Shown here piece by piece: positions 33,355 through 43,365 of a stretch of 64,000 nucleotides of DNA (position 1 is the first letter of the stretch; every line of letters starts with the position of its first letter). The notes beneath the pieces are model-generated. The model was given only the letters and a program-made list of their open reading frames with translations. It did no database searches and had not been told where the DNA came from. Location of the stretch: the NCBI RefSeq assembly GCF_036013645.1, contig NZ_CP107869.1:8060001-8124000 (forward strand), in the 5' to 3' direction. The position numbers and the translations under genes are program-made. The stretch comes from Streptomyces sp. NBC_00490. GTDB taxonomy: Bacteria > Actinomycetota > Actinomycetes > Streptomycetales > Streptomycetaceae.

Positions 33355-36101
33355 TCGGCTACCTCGAACTGTTCACACAGCAGAGCGGTGTCGAGGACAA
33401 CGGCGACACCATCGGCATCCCTACTGAGGACCGGGTACTGCTCGACGTTGAGCAACCGCTGGACCTGCCCGAGAGCACCGGAGAACTGGACGGTGGCGAT
33501 CCCCAGCGAGGCGGCAGCCGACTCGTTGTCGAGCCGGTTCGCGGGCGCGGCCAAGAGCGCTCGCAGCAAGCTGCTCACCTGATCATTGGTAATCAGGACA
33601 CGAGCCGCGCGCGAACGCTGGTCACGATAGGTCGACGAGGCGACCACTGCGGTGGCGAGGTCCTCACGTGGTGTGGGGGCCGGGGCTGTTACGTCAAAGA
33701 GCGTGGGGCTGCTCTTCGCCTGCTGGCTACGTGGGGACGCCGCGGGTGAGACCGCCGGTTCGGCGGACGGCTCGACGGCGACGGGGCCTCGCCACCAGTC
33801 CGGCGACTGCGGAGGCGCGTATCGCCATCCCTCAGGCTCTCTGGCTGGAGTCAGGACACAAACCGGGACGACGACCTCTGCGGGAGCGCCGCCACCGTGG
33901 TAGCCAGCCTTCAGATTCCCGTACCGCAGACGCTCGTCGACGGCGAGAATGGCGTCGCCACCGTGCAACAGCACGCGAGGACCATGTACGCGTACTTCTC
34001 CCTCCTCCGCAGGGGTGCCAGTGGTGGGGCGAGATCGGTTGCTGGAGGCGCCTGCAATAGCCAGGCTTCGGCCCTCGCGACGCTCGACGACATGCCCGTG
34101 ATCGGACGTGAGGACGACGATTCGCCCCGAGCGACGGGCCGCATCGAGCAAGGGGCGCAGGTGCTTGATGTTGCTGGCATTCCAGGAGGTGCCGCCAGGG
34201 TCAGATCGGTCGAGCGCATCGTCGATCGTGTTGAGAACGCAAGCGACAAGCTGGGTGCCTGCGACGTCGTCGATGGCAGCGGTGACATCGTGGCTGAGTT
34301 CGAATCCGGCTTCGCTGCTGTCAAGCGGTCGTTTATGGAACAGCGCCCCCTTCACGCCAGCGGCTCGGCACAGGTTCTTGAAGCCGTCCTGTTCCTCGGC
34401 TTGGCCGCCGTCGCGGAGCTCACCGCAGAGCAGACTCGTGCGCGACACGCGCGTCAGGGTAGGCAGCAGGGCAAGCGCCGCGCCACGGCGGTCCTGATTT
34501 TGGGGTACGCACTCCAACCATGACTCGTAGCGGTGCACCATGTCGTCGACGACCTCGCTGGCAACGGACGCACTCATGCCGTCGGCAATGATCAGAAGCA
34601 CCGGTTGGGCCTTGGCCAGCGGGAGGACTGTGCGTCCCATGACCTCCTCAAGGTTGGCCACCTCACCGGGGGCGCTTTTGCCGTCGCCTTCGTGGCGCGC
34701 GAGGGCAGCGGCGAAGGCGAGATCGTGAGAGCTGCGCCGGAGTCGGGCGGCGGCCAGGACTGTTCTCAGCCCCTGGGCGAGTCCTTCATCCGAGACGCCG
34801 GTCCAGACGTCGTCTGCGGCGCGGTCAACCCATGCGTCATGGTCGCGGTGCCGCGCGACATGGGAGTCGAGGTGCTTTGTCGGTAGGGGGTGTGCCGGCC
34901 GGGCCAGCCAGCGCGTCAGCCGGACGGCCGCATGAGCACGAGGAACGCGCGATTCGTCAGGATGCCCGGCGAGAGCATGACTCTCCACTTCCGCGAGTGC
35001 CTGCTCGACTGCCGGCAGCCGGGCGAGATCCGCGAGTGGTGCGTCGGACCCGTGGGAGCGGGCGCGGACAGAGGCGCGCTCTGTGGCCAGACGGAGCGCC
35101 TCGCCAAGTGTGGCAAGCCGTGAAGAGAGCCCACGGCGAAGAAAACCGGAGGCGTCGGCGAACGATCCGGCTTCCAGGGTGTCGAGCAGGGTCTCGGCGC
35201 GCGCAAGAACGTGGGCGGAAGCATCACTGTCACGTACGAGGAGGTCGGTGGTGACGGTTTCGCTGTCACTTGCCCATGCCTGGAGTACAGGGTCAGAGAG
35301 CCGTTCACCGAGCTGGGCGCGCAGGAGGGCCCGCGGACCAGATTCCATGGCCGAGCTGAGGACTGCGCGGGTGACAAGTCCAAGGGGCACCGCGTCGCGT
35401 GAGCGTCCGCTGCGCAGGAGAGGCGCAACGGCCTTTCCGGTGGCACCAGTGCGTCGGCCGATCCAATCGAGCAGGGCATCAACGATGGTGTCACCGGCAA
35501 GGGAACGCAGGTCTGCCAGGCTGGTTGCTGACGCCGGATGGCTGGACCAGGCGAGCACGGCACCAGAGTCGATCTCGCCGCCGGCTCGGCCGAGGCCGAG
35601 GCGGGCGGAAGCAAGACTGCTGAAGGCATGGTCAGGCGTGAGGAGACCACCACGGGCTGGAGCCCAGCCTCCTTCGGGTGTGGCGGTCAGGAATCCGTTC
35701 GCGAGGTCGCGCGGGTGCGGCGCTGTCACTAGGCGATGGTCCAGGCGTGTGGCCCCGAAGCCGTCGCGCACGGCCTCCCAAGGGTCGGGTTGACGCAGTG
35801 TCTTGCCGACCAGGTGCGCCGTAATGCCAAGCCCGAGGTCATCCGTGTCGCGGTCGGTGAGTACGACCAGCCAGCGCTCCGACGAGCGGCTGAGCAGCGC
35901 TTCCCGGACTGCCAGAGCTGAGGGGCACGGCATCACGCGCACCGGGACACTCTCATGCTCGAACTCCGCAGGGCCATCCCACTCCGGGCGGGCAAGAATG
36001 CCGATCACGCCTCCCTCGAACTGCTTGCTACGCGCCTGGTCGATGAGAGCACGGATAACGGGCAGCGAAGCGGATGTCGCTGTCACGACTCGGCCCGCCA
36101 T
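33351..36101 (-). CDS. pglZ: BREX alkaline-phosphatase-fold protein PglZ
   Basis: A 916-residue protein with the PglZ alkaline-phosphatase-fold domain in its second half. Metal-binding segments are LLIIADGMSAS (about 502-512) and VVLTSDHGHVVE (about 662-673), with a late YHGGGAPAEVVVPV. The N-terminal half is helical. PglZ is the hallmark protein of all BREX types and is required for phage exclusion; the hydrolysed bond is not firmly known. The start overlaps the pglY stop by 19 bp and the end overlaps brxD by 4 bp. A proline/alanine/serine-rich linker lies near residues 755-810. Confidence 0.92.
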   Translation of the reverse strand: MAGRVVTATSASLPVIRALIDQARSKQFEGGVIGILARPEWDGPAEFEHESVPVRVMPCPSALAVREALLSRSSERWLVVLTDRDTDDLGLGITAHLVGKTLRQPDPWEAVRDGFGATRLDHRLVTAPHPRDLANGFLTATPEGGWAPARGGLLTPDHAFSSLASARLGLGRAGGEIDSGAVLAWSSHPASATSLADLRSLAGDTIVDALLDWIGRRTGATGKAVAPLLRSGRSRDAVPLGLVTRAVLSSAMESGPRALLRAQLGERLSDPVLQAWASDSETVTTDLLVRDSDASAHVLARAETLLDTLEAGSFADASGFLRRGLSSRLATLGEALRLATERASVRARSHGSDAPLADLARLPAVEQALAEVESHALAGHPDESRVPRAHAAVRLTRWLARPAHPLPTKHLDSHVARHRDHDAWVDRAADDVWTGVSDEGLAQGLRTVLAAARLRRSSHDLAFAAALARHEGDGKSAPGEVANLEEVMGRTVLPLAKAQPVLLIIADGMSASVASEVVDDMVHRYESWLECVPQNQDRRGAALALLPTLTRVSRTSLLCGELRDGGQAEEQDGFKNLCRAAGVKGALFHKRPLDSSEAGFELSHDVTAAIDDVAGTQLVACVLNTIDDALDRSDPGGTSWNASNIKHLRPLLDAARRSGRIVVLTSDHGHVVERREGRSLAIAGASSNRSRPTTGTPAEEGEVRVHGPRVLLHGGDAILAVDERLRYGNLKAGYHGGGAPAEVVVPVCVLTPAREPEGWRYAPPQSPDWWRGPVAVEPSAEPAVSPAASPRSQQAKSSPTLFDVTAPAPTPREDLATAVVASSTYRDQRSRAARVLITNDQVSSLLRALLAAPANRLDNESAAASLGIATVQFSGALGQVQRLLNVEQYPVLSRDADGVAVVLDTALLCEQFEVAE

Positions 36102-39100
36102 TCCACGATGACATTCCTGCCCTTGTGTTCGTCGATGAAGGCGTGCAATGCATCAACCGCGTCGTCGAGCTCGGCGCGCGATGACACACTCCTGCGCATA
36201 GGACGCGCAGCAGGCTTCGTTGGTGGGACAGGCGCGTCTGTGTCCGCTTCCGCGGGCTCGTCCGCGGGGGCAGGCGACGGCGTGGTGACAGCCCACGAGA
36301 AGGACTCGTCTTCTGCTCGCTTGAGCGCCTGGGCGAGCGGTTGGACCAGTTCGTCGGCGAGCAGAGTTGCCCGCAATCGGTCGAGGATCGCCTTGGCGTT
36401 CAGCCCTCGCTCGTCGTTGGCCTTGGCTGCGGTGAGCAGCGGCTTCAACCGATCCCAGTTGTAGTCGGCGAGCGCACGAGAGACCGCGCCGGCAGAGCTC
36501 AGTGTCTTTGCCACGGACTGATCCGTGGCTGGGAACGCTGCCGCAGCCAACGCTTCGATCAGGGCGACACGATCGGGAGCCCGCTTCAGAGCGGTGACGA
36601 GGTCGCGGGACGCGGTTGCGGTCGCGAGACGGCCGGTGTCTGCTGCGGTGAGGCCAAGTCGCCGGTAAGCGCCCTCGACGTGCTTCACGAGGTCGTTCGC
36701 ATGTGCAGCACCTTCACCGACCTCGTCCAGAACGGCCTGGGCGAGTTCGTTGACGGATGAGCCGGTGAGATACGGGTTGCCGACAGCCTTAAAGATTACT
36801 CCGGCCCGGAGGACCGCGGCCTCCCAGTCACCTGCGGAGGGCAGCTTTTCAGGGCGGAGTTCTGCGTCCGGGGTGAGCGCTCCGGGAACGGGAGCAGGAA
36901 CGAGCGGGCCTCCGTGCCGGTACCAGGCCCGGTTCTGCTGGACAGCCCAGGCGCAGATGATCAGATCGGCCAGTTCTGGCCGCAGGCCCATGGCCGGCTC
37001 AAGCGCGCTGATCCAGCCGCGCAATGACTTGACCTGGACGGGATCGGTGGCCGCGAGCCCGTCGCGTCCCATAGCTCGCTCGAATTCCATGGCCCAACGG
37101 AACCGCTCGGGGCCAAAGAGAAAGTGGGTCTCTCCCATGTGGCCGACGCTCAGCGGGTTGGCGACGCGGCGCACGGCATCGCGCTGACGGGTCTCTACGA
37201 ATGCGCGGCCGTCCTTTTCCCGGTTGGCGCTCTGGACGGCGTTGAGCACTGCGGTGATCTCGTTTGCCCGTACTTCGCGGTCCTCGGGCTCGAACCGGGG
37301 ATGGCCTGGGAAGGTGGCGGTGAATGCTTGCTCGATCAAGTTGCCGAACGCGGCACCGAGGTCGTGTCCGACTGGCGCGGCCGGGGTGAACTCCGGGTCG
37401 AGACTCAGCAGGACACGGTCGTGCCCTTCTTCCGCCTCCAGCGTCCCGGGGATCGCGGCGGAGGCACCGTATGCCTGTTGCAGGGCACGACTGACCCGGT
37501 TGCGCAGCGCATCACGCTGAGACTCCAGGATGATCTTGGCCTGTACGCGGTCGGCCTCGGCGAGGTGGTTGGCGTGCGAGGTCCAGCGGTCCCCTGGGCC
37601 GCCGAGGAGCCAGTCGAGTATGACGAGGCGTCCCAGATCGTCACGGCGTTCTCGGGAGAGGAAATAGGGCACCCACGCTACGGTGCGGCTGACCACGCCC
37701 TGCGCGCGGAGCTCCTCAAGCCGGTTGAGGTCGTCCCGGGCGCTGCGGCCGTCTTCGTCAAACGGGTAGTCGATGACGAAGCGCCAGGTGTCCTGGCCGG
37801 CTTCGAAAGCAGCGTCGGGAAGCCAGGAACTGTCTCGCACATTACCGAAAAGCACTTCGACGTCGCGGCGGGAGCCGCGCCAGACGTGACTCTGGCGCGA
37901 GACACCAGAGATGTCGCCGTCCAGGTCTGAGAGCCCGAATGCCTCCCATGCGAGTTTCTTCAGTGTCTCGCGACGGCGCCCGTCGTTGTCTTCTCCCTTG
38001 GCCTTCTCGATGATCGATTCGTAGTCGACTTCCGAGATCCGCAGCCGGATCACGGGGTTGCGGCTGTCGCGGGCAATTTGGATCTCGGGGACGTCTCCGT
38101 TCCACCGTTCGAGCTTGCCCAGGACGACAGATGCCTCCTTGCCGGGCAAGGGGCTGGTGATGGACCCATGGTTGAGGGCGGCCAGCCGGGATGCGGTGAT
38201 CTCCTTGAGCGCGGGTACCTCGGGCGCCACCGCGGAAAGGACCAGGGTCTTGGCCAAGCGATCGTCTGCGCGATACGGGTGCTTCGCCGGTAGCGCCGCG
38301 ATTTCCGACAGGGTGAGTCCGTGTTCCCGGAGAAGGACGGGGCGCAGTTTCTCCTCGTAGAGGGAGCGGGCGTTCTTGAACCGGCCGGCCATCTCAGGAG
38401 TGAGCGCCTGGTTGCCCTCGACGACGAAGTCGAAGATGTCGCCGACGGGGATGACGTCCTCGACGGTCAGGGTGTCGCGCTGCCGTACCAGCAGCTGCTG
38501 CATGACCTTCAGCGCGGTGCGGTCCCGCTGCATGGCTGAGGCGAGGGTCCGCAATGTCGAGACGAGTGCGGGGGAGAACGGGTAGGTGCGCCGGAAGGCG
38601 ACCTGGTCGGCGCCCCGGTTCTGATCGTCCGTGTTGACGCCGTCGAGCAGTACGTCCCACACCTCGGGACGTCGCTCAAGCCGGCGGAAAGCGTCGTCGA
38701 GGGTGCCCTTTGCCTCGTCGTCCAGAGGCTTCAAGAGACGCTTCTCAGCGACGTAGGGCAAGTTATCGTCGCCCAGGACGATGGTGGCGAAGCGGCCTTC
38801 CTGGTGCCGGAAGGCGCTGTCGATCGCTTCCTGCTCGGATCCGATGCCGCCGCTGGCCTCGTTGAAGTAGCGTCGCAGGTCCATCTGACGGGCGACGAAC
38901 GAGATGATCGGGACGGCTCGCTCACCGGAGCCAGCCTCGATGAACTTAGTGATCTTCTGGGCCTCGCGGCCGAAGAGTTCCTTGTTGCGCACATTGAACG
39001 CGAGCCAGAGAACGAGCTCGTCGAGGAACATCACAACGGCGTCGTACCCAAGGCCCTTCGCGTGCCGGGTGATTGCGAGCAGCCCCTCGTCCAGGGAAAC

Positions 39101-39829
39101 GAACTCTGCCGTGTTGGTGTAGGCAGTGAAGAATGTCCGGACCAGAGCGCTGACAAGTCCTTGGCGCTGTTCGCTGCCGGGTGCTGCGGCGCGCGCCGTG
39201 TCGTAGGACTCGGTGTCCCAGGCGGGAGTGCCCTCCAGCACGGCCGTCCACGGGTCTGCTCCGACTGAGCTGCCGCCGTGTTCGTTGAGCGCAGCAAAGA
39301 AGGGGTCGTCGCCCAGGCGCTGACGCATCTGCTCGCCATCCGCGAGGACTGAGTCGCCGCGGTGAACGGCAGGCAGATCGGCATCGGGCTCCATGGCTTG
39401 GATCTGCGCGACGTAGCCACCGAGGATCGCATCCTCGATGCTCTTGGCGTCGAGAAAGTGGTAGGCGAGTCGCAGGACCTTCTTTCCCTCGAGCTGAGGG
39501 TCATGCTTGGTAATAACGCTGGCGAGTTCGTCCTTGGACCGCGCCGATGCGTCGTGGCCAAGCAGGGCATGCAGGACGGCCATGAAGTGGCTCTTGCCGG
39601 AGCCGAACGAACCGGACAGGAACGCCGCGCGGCTCTGGCCGTCGCGCAGGGCTGCGGAAACGAGGCCGAGGGACCTGTCGAAGGCTTCGGCAAGTCCGTC
39701 GGTAACGACGTACTGATCGACGGTGCCAGCCAGTCGACCCTTGCCTACACCCTCCGTGAGGCGCAGGACATAGTCGTTGTCCCCTGCGGCGAGCGGGATG
39801 TTGATGACGTCACGGAGAAAGGTGCTCAT
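36083..39829 (-). CDS. pglY: BREX ATPase PglY (BrxC-like)
   Basis: A 1,248-residue P-loop ATPase of the PglY/BrxC family, the usual length. The protein begins MSTFLRDVINIP and the Walker A is GSFGSGKSH (about 73-81). VVMFLDELVLWL is the likely Walker B. Large helical regions follow, with a proline/alanine-rich stretch near the end (PSPAPADEPAEAD). The ATG at 39829 is chosen because it overlaps the pglX stop as ATGA, whereas the frame further upstream is antisense-like. PglY is thought to power assembly or DNA scanning within BREX. Confidence 0.92.
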   Translation of the reverse strand: MSTFLRDVINIPLAAGDNDYVLRLTEGVGKGRLAGTVDQYVVTDGLAEAFDRSLGLVSAALRDGQSRAAFLSGSFGSGKSHFMAVLHALLGHDASARSKDELASVITKHDPQLEGKKVLRLAYHFLDAKSIEDAILGGYVAQIQAMEPDADLPAVHRGDSVLADGEQMRQRLGDDPFFAALNEHGGSSVGADPWTAVLEGTPAWDTESYDTARAAAPGSEQRQGLVSALVRTFFTAYTNTAEFVSLDEGLLAITRHAKGLGYDAVVMFLDELVLWLAFNVRNKELFGREAQKITKFIEAGSGERAVPIISFVARQMDLRRYFNEASGGIGSEQEAIDSAFRHQEGRFATIVLGDDNLPYVAEKRLLKPLDDEAKGTLDDAFRRLERRPEVWDVLLDGVNTDDQNRGADQVAFRRTYPFSPALVSTLRTLASAMQRDRTALKVMQQLLVRQRDTLTVEDVIPVGDIFDFVVEGNQALTPEMAGRFKNARSLYEEKLRPVLLREHGLTLSEIAALPAKHPYRADDRLAKTLVLSAVAPEVPALKEITASRLAALNHGSITSPLPGKEASVVLGKLERWNGDVPEIQIARDSRNPVIRLRISEVDYESIIEKAKGEDNDGRRRETLKKLAWEAFGLSDLDGDISGVSRQSHVWRGSRRDVEVLFGNVRDSSWLPDAAFEAGQDTWRFVIDYPFDEDGRSARDDLNRLEELRAQGVVSRTVAWVPYFLSRERRDDLGRLVILDWLLGGPGDRWTSHANHLAEADRVQAKIILESQRDALRNRVSRALQQAYGASAAIPGTLEAEEGHDRVLLSLDPEFTPAAPVGHDLGAAFGNLIEQAFTATFPGHPRFEPEDREVRANEITAVLNAVQSANREKDGRAFVETRQRDAVRRVANPLSVGHMGETHFLFGPERFRWAMEFERAMGRDGLAATDPVQVKSLRGWISALEPAMGLRPELADLIICAWAVQQNRAWYRHGGPLVPAPVPGALTPDAELRPEKLPSAGDWEAAVLRAGVIFKAVGNPYLTGSSVNELAQAVLDEVGEGAAHANDLVKHVEGAYRRLGLTAADTGRLATATASRDLVTALKRAPDRVALIEALAAAAFPATDQSVAKTLSSAGAVSRALADYNWDRLKPLLTAAKANDERGLNAKAILDRLRATLLADELVQPLAQALKRAEDESFSWAVTTPSPAPADEPAEADTDAPVPPTKPAARPMRRSVSSRAELDDAVDALHAFIDEHKGRNVIVEWRAES

Positions 39830-42800
39830 GAGATCGCCTTCCGGCGGGTGGAAACGGGACGCCAATCGGCGAGCTGTTCACGGGTCTTGCCAACCTGCCG
39901 GGCGAGCAATTCTAGCTGCTCGTGGAAGAACTCCGATGGGGATACGCCGCCGTAGAAGGGGTCAGGAGCGGAGTGCCACTGTTCGACCCAGGGCTGCAGC
40001 TCGGAGAGACCGGCTACGAGGGGGACCAGCCGGTCGTCGGACCAACCGTCGCTCTCGCGGCTCTGGATGAGCTGGGCGAGGCCAAGAGCCTTCTGGGCGT
40101 GGTCCCAGCCGGCCCACCCGAGAACCGGAGTGGGGTCAGTGTCGCGACCGGCTCCCGGATAAAGGATGAACCGCTCCTTGGGCACATCGTTTCGGCCGCG
40201 ATGCGTCCAGTATTCCTTGCGGGCGAAGTCGCCAGCCTTGTACTTCGGCGGGACCGCAATCGGCCCGGTCTTCTCCCCTGCGTCTTCCTGGCGCTGCACG
40301 GCCCACGTCCGCTCCCATGCTGCACGAGTGCGCAAGCCGGAATCCTTATAGCGGTAGGCCGCGAGAAACGGGACGGCTTCCTCTGCGAGTAGTCGCTGCA
40401 GGCTGGCTGTGACGGAGACATCGGGGCGCCCTTCCCACAGGGCGAGGACGGCTACGAGGTCAGGATCGCGGGAGACATCATCAGCGAGATGCGCGATGCT
40501 GCGTGGGGTGGGACGGCCCGCTGAGTCGAACCAGAACCGCGTGTGCTCCAACCGGTCAAGGAGCCAGGAACGGAGGGCGCGCTCCTCCCGCTTGCCCCAG
40601 AGCTCACTTTCCCACCGGCGCTTGTACTCCGGCTGCTCCAGGAGTTGAAGTGCCGGGTTCCCCTCGATCAGCGCAATGCGCCGCTCTACCACCTTGCGGT
40701 ATGGAGCCGGCCAGTCGTGGGGAATGTCCTGGATAGGAGTCGAGCGGTGCCGCTCGAACCAAGTGGTGCCGTTTGCTTCTGCTGAGGGCTGTCGCGCGAG
40801 AACGATCTCGAATGCTCGTTCACCTAGTGCCAGTGCTGGCAGATCAGAGCCCGGGTAGGTCAAATCCTCACTCGTCAGTCCGTACAGGCGGTAGACCTCC
40901 CAGTCCAACTCCTCCTGCAGGGACACCATGGCTGCCAGCGTAGCTTTGCTATTGCGGCAAGCGGAGTCCAAGGCTGCGCGCGTCGGCGTTGTCGCTGCCG
41001 CAACAGCTGAGGGTGCCTGATCTGCAAGATGCGTGGCGTGTTGAGCGAGCTGCAGGCCGCGGTCGGCTGGAAGATCTACGGGTAGAGGGAATTGGCGAAG
41101 TGTGGTTCCCGTGAACTCGTAAAAACGCTCCCAGGCTTGGGACTTGAATCCTTCGTTAACTCCTTGGCTCCCCTTGTCGTGGCTTTTCTGCTTGAGCCAG
41201 AAGCAAGCGGTTGACGAGTTCAATACAGCCAAGAGCCCGCAATGATCGCTCTCGTCGGCGCCTTCGCGGAGCTCCACACGAAGACTGCTCGGCTTTTCCA
41301 CGAGCCCGGAGAGAGCAATAGCGAAATGATTGTGGGTTGAAATCTTCGCGAAGGAGATGTGGGTCTGGAGAGGGTCCGTCACGCTGAGCTGGTGCCAGCT
41401 GAGCCAGTGATGACCGGCAGCGCGGTAGTCGCCGTCGGCGAAGGTGGCTCGCGCCCACAGCGGGGTGCGCCAGGGCCACAGCGCACGCTCTGTTTCAGGC
41501 GCGGGCGTGGGGTGCGTCACCGGACCAGGTGCGAGGAGGAGCTCGCCGGTTGCCGTCATCTGCCAATCGCGCAGACCGTTCCCCGCATTGACGCTAACGA
41601 TGTCATTGCTTGACACGCCGAGCCGGGAGAGTGCGCCTGGATCCGCCGCGAAGATTTCCTCGGCGTGGCTGTCTCCGAACATTCCAATTCTGCTAATGAG
41701 CGCGTTGAGGCGGCGTGGGGTTGCCTCGATCAGTTGCTGCAGTTCGATGGCGCCGCCACCGCTGAGTGACCAGGGGTGCTTGGCCAAGGACGCGCGCTCC
41801 AGATCGGTGACTGTCACCCACTCGTCGGCATACTGCGGGTCGCCGACGTGAGCGGCGATCGATGACCAGACCTTGCCCTTGGCGGGGTCCCCCAGGGGGC
41901 GTCCCGGTTCTCCGCGGCGCCCCAGGACCGTCCTCACAGTGGAGGTGACAGGCTGCCGATTGCGACCGATCATGATGACCGTCGGCGTGCCGTGCCCTGG
42001 AATGAAGGCTCCAGACGTATCTGCGACAAGCGTCAGGTCTTTGGTCGGGAAAAATCGCTCGACAAGAGGTTTCCCGAACTGGCGCTGCATGAACGAATTA
42101 CTGGTGATCTGCCCCACGCGGCCCGCGTTGCGGCCAGTCTTGGCCAGATCGAAGAACCGTTCCATGAACGGGACGGTATAAACGAAAGCACCCTTGCAGT
42201 AGTTGTAACGCGTTCGATAGGCGTTCTTGAGTGCTTTGTCGTTGATTGCAATGTAGGGGGGGTTTCCGACCACGACATCGTAGCGCTCGGATTGCAGTAT
42301 TTCGCCGAGGAGGTCAAGGTTCTCGGTAGAGTAGCTGTGCCCCGCCAAGAAGTTCCCCGTATTATCCATGCCCGGCAGGGTGTTCTTCTCGGTTCCGTGG
42401 AGCAGTGAATCTCCGACAGCGAGATGATATTTGAAGGCCGGAGCGTCCTCTAGCTGCCGAATACTTCCGGCCACAAGTGCGGCAACTGTCAGGCGGAATC
42501 GTGCGATTGCCACGGCGAAGGGATTGAGGTCAACGCCGTGGATGGCGTCCAGGGCTTTCTGCACTCGCGCCCACGGCTCCAGGGCAGGGGATTCGTTGTG
42601 CCAGCGGTCGAGTAGGCGGGTGAACGCTCCGAGGAGGAAATGCCCGGAACCGCAAGTGGGGTCGATTACCCTGAAACCGTTGAGAGAACGCTCAGCCAGG
42701 GCCGGCTCAAGTGTGTGATCGAGGATGAATTTCTCGACGAAGATCGGAGTCTGCTTCAGCGCGTAGCGTTCCTGGGCGTCCAAGGACAGGTTCTGGTAGA

Positions 42801-43365
42801 GGTCGCCCAGGAAACGGGTGCTGAGGCTCTCATCAGTCAGATCGCGCAGAAGCTCGCCGTTTTCATCACGCTCGCGCCAGAAGGAGAGCAAACGTGAAGC
42901 CGCGTCACCTGAGGGGGTCACGAGCCACAACGCGGATGTCTCGTCGACCAGCGCCCGGGTCGCCGGAAGCTCTCGCAGGTACGCAACTGCGGCCTGCAGC
43001 CATTCTCGGTCTGTGACGTCCGGGTTGGTGCGGGCTGTCTCACGCAGGAACTGGGCCTGCGCAGCGAACGCCTCGTCACGCCGAGACTGAGGGCCGGAGA
43101 TCCACACCGGCTTGACCAGCTGGTTGTCTTCGGCGAACCGGATGAAGACTGTTACCAGCACCCAGGCCACTGCGGCTTGAGTGACGCGGTCATCTGCCCA
43201 CTCTTCCCAGGACTCGGTCGTCCGCTCCGCATCCAGAGCGAGCTGATATTCCGCCTGCCACGCGTGGTCCACCGCTGGCTGAGCAGTAACTCGATTCCGG
43301 AGATCGCTTTCCAGCCAGGACATCTCGGCGCGCAGCTCGGCGGTAAGCGTGTCGGACGCGGTCAC
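39826..43365 (-). CDS. pglX: BREX adenine-specific DNA methyltransferase PglX
   Basis: A 1,179-residue N6-adenine methyltransferase. The SAM-binding motif I is IDPTCGSGHF (about 234-243) and the catalytic motif IV is VGNPPYIAIN (NPPY at 368-371). The long C-terminal part probably contains the target-recognition region. PglX marks host DNA so that BREX acts only on unmodified incoming DNA. The codons of NPPY contain seven consecutive C (42256-42262 on the plus strand as G), a slippage-prone tract; Streptomyces coelicolor pglX is known to vary in phase through a G tract. The start overlaps the pglW stop as GTGA. The frame is open in this sequence, so the gene is in the on state. Confidence 0.93.
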   Translation of the reverse strand: MTASDTLTAELRAEMSWLESDLRNRVTAQPAVDHAWQAEYQLALDAERTTESWEEWADDRVTQAAVAWVLVTVFIRFAEDNQLVKPVWISGPQSRRDEAFAAQAQFLRETARTNPDVTDREWLQAAVAYLRELPATRALVDETSALWLVTPSGDAASRLLSFWRERDENGELLRDLTDESLSTRFLGDLYQNLSLDAQERYALKQTPIFVEKFILDHTLEPALAERSLNGFRVIDPTCGSGHFLLGAFTRLLDRWHNESPALEPWARVQKALDAIHGVDLNPFAVAIARFRLTVAALVAGSIRQLEDAPAFKYHLAVGDSLLHGTEKNTLPGMDNTGNFLAGHSYSTENLDLLGEILQSERYDVVVGNPPYIAINDKALKNAYRTRYNYCKGAFVYTVPFMERFFDLAKTGRNAGRVGQITSNSFMQRQFGKPLVERFFPTKDLTLVADTSGAFIPGHGTPTVIMIGRNRQPVTSTVRTVLGRRGEPGRPLGDPAKGKVWSSIAAHVGDPQYADEWVTVTDLERASLAKHPWSLSGGGAIELQQLIEATPRRLNALISRIGMFGDSHAEEIFAADPGALSRLGVSSNDIVSVNAGNGLRDWQMTATGELLLAPGPVTHPTPAPETERALWPWRTPLWARATFADGDYRAAGHHWLSWHQLSVTDPLQTHISFAKISTHNHFAIALSGLVEKPSSLRVELREGADESDHCGLLAVLNSSTACFWLKQKSHDKGSQGVNEGFKSQAWERFYEFTGTTLRQFPLPVDLPADRGLQLAQHATHLADQAPSAVAAATTPTRAALDSACRNSKATLAAMVSLQEELDWEVYRLYGLTSEDLTYPGSDLPALALGERAFEIVLARQPSAEANGTTWFERHRSTPIQDIPHDWPAPYRKVVERRIALIEGNPALQLLEQPEYKRRWESELWGKREERALRSWLLDRLEHTRFWFDSAGRPTPRSIAHLADDVSRDPDLVAVLALWEGRPDVSVTASLQRLLAEEAVPFLAAYRYKDSGLRTRAAWERTWAVQRQEDAGEKTGPIAVPPKYKAGDFARKEYWTHRGRNDVPKERFILYPGAGRDTDPTPVLGWAGWDHAQKALGLAQLIQSRESDGWSDDRLVPLVAGLSELQPWVEQWHSAPDPFYGGVSPSEFFHEQLELLARQVGKTREQLADWRPVSTRRKAIS

